Shown here piece by piece: positions 62,357 through 64,000 of a DNA stretch of 64,000 nt. Under the pieces are notes generated by a model. That model made no database searches. It saw only the letters and a list, made by a program, of their open reading frames with translations, and was not told the origin of the DNA. How positions within the stretch are numbered: position 1 is the first letter of the stretch; every line of letters starts with the position of its first letter. The stretch lies in NCBI GenBank assembly GCA_965224275.1, contig CBDCYR010000003.1, positions 1 to 64,000 on the forward strand, given 5' to 3'. Source of the DNA: CAUZWH01 sp965224275 (lineage in GTDB: Bacteria > Pseudomonadota > Alphaproteobacteria > SHVV01). The translations under genes were made by a program, and so were the position numbers.

Positions 62357-62577
62357 ATTGCTCGGATGATGAGGTTTGCCAACGTTGACTCACGACCCAC
62401 GTGTTGGGCTCGAAATTGTGCGCAACGAATATTTGCGCAACGACGATTGGGGAGATGCATGTGGGCGCAGATTACGCTGCGCCGGGTTTAGAACCAGTCA
62501 GAGCATTATATATTGCGCAGTAAATGTCAAAACAAGACTTTGCAGGCAGATAGACAATACGTGATCTCGATTCCGAA

Positions 62578-63024
62578 CTAGAACGGCTTCGCCACCACCA
62601 TTATCACCACAACCACCAATATTACCGCCGGCACTTCATTCGCTATTCGATAGACTCGCGCGCTGTGCCGGTTACGGTCCTCAGCGAATGCCCGACGCCA
62701 GTTGGAGTAGGTACCGTGTAGTGCCCCTAGCCCCAGAACGAGCGCTAGCTTGACCCAAATCCAGCCCGCGCTCCAGTCGACAATTCCAGGCGTCAGCAGC
62801 AACAAAATACCAAAGATAAACGTCGCGGACATGGCCGGATTAATGATCCCGCGAAGTAATCGTCGCTCCATCACTTTGAGCATCGCCGATGCGGGAGATC
62901 CTGGATCAACATCGCAGTGATAGACGTAAAGTCGCGGTAGATAGAGCATGCCGGCCATCCACGCGACCATCGATATGATGTGCAGAGCTTTGGTCCACAA
63001 ATAAAACTCAGCGAGCCAGGTCAC
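62578..63024 (-). CDS. hemJ: protoporphyrinogen oxidase HemJ
   Basis: Membrane protein of 148 residues with four predicted helices that oxidises protoporphyrinogen IX in heme synthesis, found in most alphaproteobacteria. WTKALHIISMVAWMAGMLYLPRLYVYH contains the conserved His that is proposed to bind heme; PAMSATFIFGILLLL, WIWVKLALVLGLGALHG and RIANEVPAVILVVVVIMVVAKPF follow. Its start overlaps the hemH stop by 4 bases, so the last two steps of heme synthesis are co-expressed. Confidence 0.93.
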   Translation of the reverse strand: MTWLAEFYLWTKALHIISMVAWMAGMLYLPRLYVYHCDVDPGSPASAMLKVMERRLLRGIINPAMSATFIFGILLLLTPGIVDWSAGWIWVKLALVLGLGALHGTYSNWRRAFAEDRNRHSARVYRIANEVPAVILVVVVIMVVAKPF

Positions 63025-64000
63025 AGCCCCGCCTCCTCTTCAATCATTGGACACGGGCAAGCCGACATAGCGGGAGCACAGACCCGACCCCCTGTCGCCG
63101 AATCAACTCTGGTCTTGCGCGCCAGCGCGGCCCCCACCATGGCCCCGAGCCCAGCGATGAAACTTGGATGCGTTCCCGCTGTGGCGACGCGATGAAAACT
63201 CTTAACACCACAACGTTCTGCGAGGGCTCGAAACGTCATATCGAGTTCAACCAAGGTCTCGGAATGCTCAGAAACGAACGATATGGGCGCTATGATCACC
63301 GACTTTTGATCGCCACCAGCGCGCTTTATCTCGGTTTCGGTTGATGGGCCAATCCACTCAAGCGGTCCAACCTTGCTCTGATAACAGACAACCCAATCAA
63401 GCTTGCCACTAATTCGTTTCGATATCGTATCTATTATTGCGGTGGCTGTTCGCAGCACGTGATCGGGATAGGGATCGCCACTTTCGACGATACGTTTGGG
63501 CAGCCCATGAGCCGAGAACAATATGCGCAGGTGATTGGGCTCTTTGTTGCTTTCGGCGATGGTCGTTGCCAGCAATTCAGCCTGACATTGAACCCATTCC
63601 GCTTGCTCCGGATAGCAACACACGGATGTGGTGGGCACCGATAACCCACTCTTTTGCGCCGATCGATGCCAGGCAGCCAGCGATGACGCGGTCGTGGTTG
63701 ATGAGTATTGCGGGTAGAGCGGCACCAGCACGACCCGATCCGGCGCAAATTCCTTAACCCGATCAACAGTCTCTGATGTAAGCGGATGCCAATAACGCAT
63801 GGCCACAAAAACACCGTAGGAATCGATGTCCACGTGGTTTAGCTCCGTGGCAAGCGCGTCTGCCTGGCATTTTGTTTCAGCCAGAAGCGGTGATCCACCT
63901 CCGATTTTGCCATATATTTGTTTTGCCTCAGCCGTGCGACGACGGGAGATCCATCGTGCGAGCAAAAGCCGCAACACCGCTGGGACCCTCAATATGGCTG
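63021..64000 (-). CDS. hemH: ferrochelatase, 5' end outside the window
   Basis: Inserts Fe into protoporphyrin IX. The frame continues beyond 64000: upstream of the apparent TTG 63992 the codons still read A-I-L before RVPAVLRLLLARWISRRR, as in intact enzymes, so the true start is about 20-30 codons outside. ILFSAHGLPKRIVESGDPY holds the active-site His, and PISFVSEHSETLVELD holds the second metal-site Glu. The Cys-rich tail APAMSACPCPMIEEEAG might bind an Fe-S cluster, as reported for some bacterial ferrochelatases, but this is inference. Confidence 0.95.
   Translation of the reverse strand, partial: AILRVPAVLRLLLARWISRRRTAEAKQIYGKIGGGSPLLAETKCQADALATELNHVDIDSYGVFVAMRYWHPLTSETVDRVKEFAPDRVVLVPLYPQYSSTTTASSLAAWHRSAQKSGLSVPTTSVCCYPEQAEWVQCQAELLATTIAESNKEPNHLRILFSAHGLPKRIVESGDPYPDHVLRTATAIIDTISKRISGKLDWVVCYQSKVGPLEWIGPSTETEIKRAGGDQKSVIIAPISFVSEHSETLVELDMTFRALAERCGVKSFHRVATAGTHPSFIAGLGAMVGAALARKTRVDSATGGRVCAPAMSACPCPMIEEEAGL

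Noticed and set aside
1..64000. tRNA, rRNA and tmRNA genes
   Set aside because: No cloverleaf-like or rRNA-like sequence was recognised by eye; a covariance-model scan would be needed to exclude small RNAs.

Overview
The window looks like chromosomal DNA of an alphaproteobacterium, most likely a Rhodospirillales-type lineage. It is GC-rich throughout. Its right third carries the block hemH-hemJ-rho-mnmE-mnmG-rsmG-parA-parB-holA-leuS-DUF3576, which is characteristic of alphaproteobacteria near the replication origin, and two parS sites support that placement. No rRNA, tRNA or CRISPR array was recognised by eye.

Layout. Bases 1-7304 hold dapC, ftsK, lolA, a 2Fe-2S/flavin reductase, an unrecognised acidic protein and xth. 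Bases 7394-11052 (minus) hold a small methyltransferase, a cyclic-nucleotide-binding protein and a very odd 877-residue ABC protein. Divergent from these, 11263-23904 is one tightly coupled plus-strand run: four glycosyltransferases, a histidine phosphatase, a polysaccharide deacetylase, a small membrane protein and a complete oligopeptide-type ABC importer. Bases 23895-28694 (minus) hold two tandem membrane adenylate cyclases, a methyltransferase and a metallo-beta-lactamase-fold hydrolase. Next come an enoyl-CoA hydratase, an orphan OmpR-type regulator and an alpha/beta hydrolase.

Bases 31400-46530 are the accessory part. They contain a palindromic MITE-like element and an IS21-family element (31902-35843) that interrupts a conserved gene and is itself interrupted by an IS110/IS1111-family element. 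A porin gene there has been hit twice, by an IS5-family element in its signal peptide and an IS256-family element 41 bp upstream of its start codon. Exact target duplications allow several of the original sequences to be rebuilt. Between the two IS clusters lie an L,D-transpeptidase, a YggS protein, a thiE-like gene and a small surface-modification cluster that includes a frameshifted sulfotransferase.

The most striking signal is in the right non-coding end of the IS1111-type element. It reads as a bridge-RNA-like structure with two internal loops. One loop matches the target into which the element actually inserted, the other matches the element's own ends, and both junctions agree with a shared TGA core. 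Other notable points are: rsmG is broken by two lesions yet keeps its embedded parS; no lptE lies between leuS and holA; the ABC protein has altered Walker A, signature and Walker B motifs and three copies of the post-Q-loop motif; and one cyclase has a repeat-encoded, collagen-like C-terminal tail.
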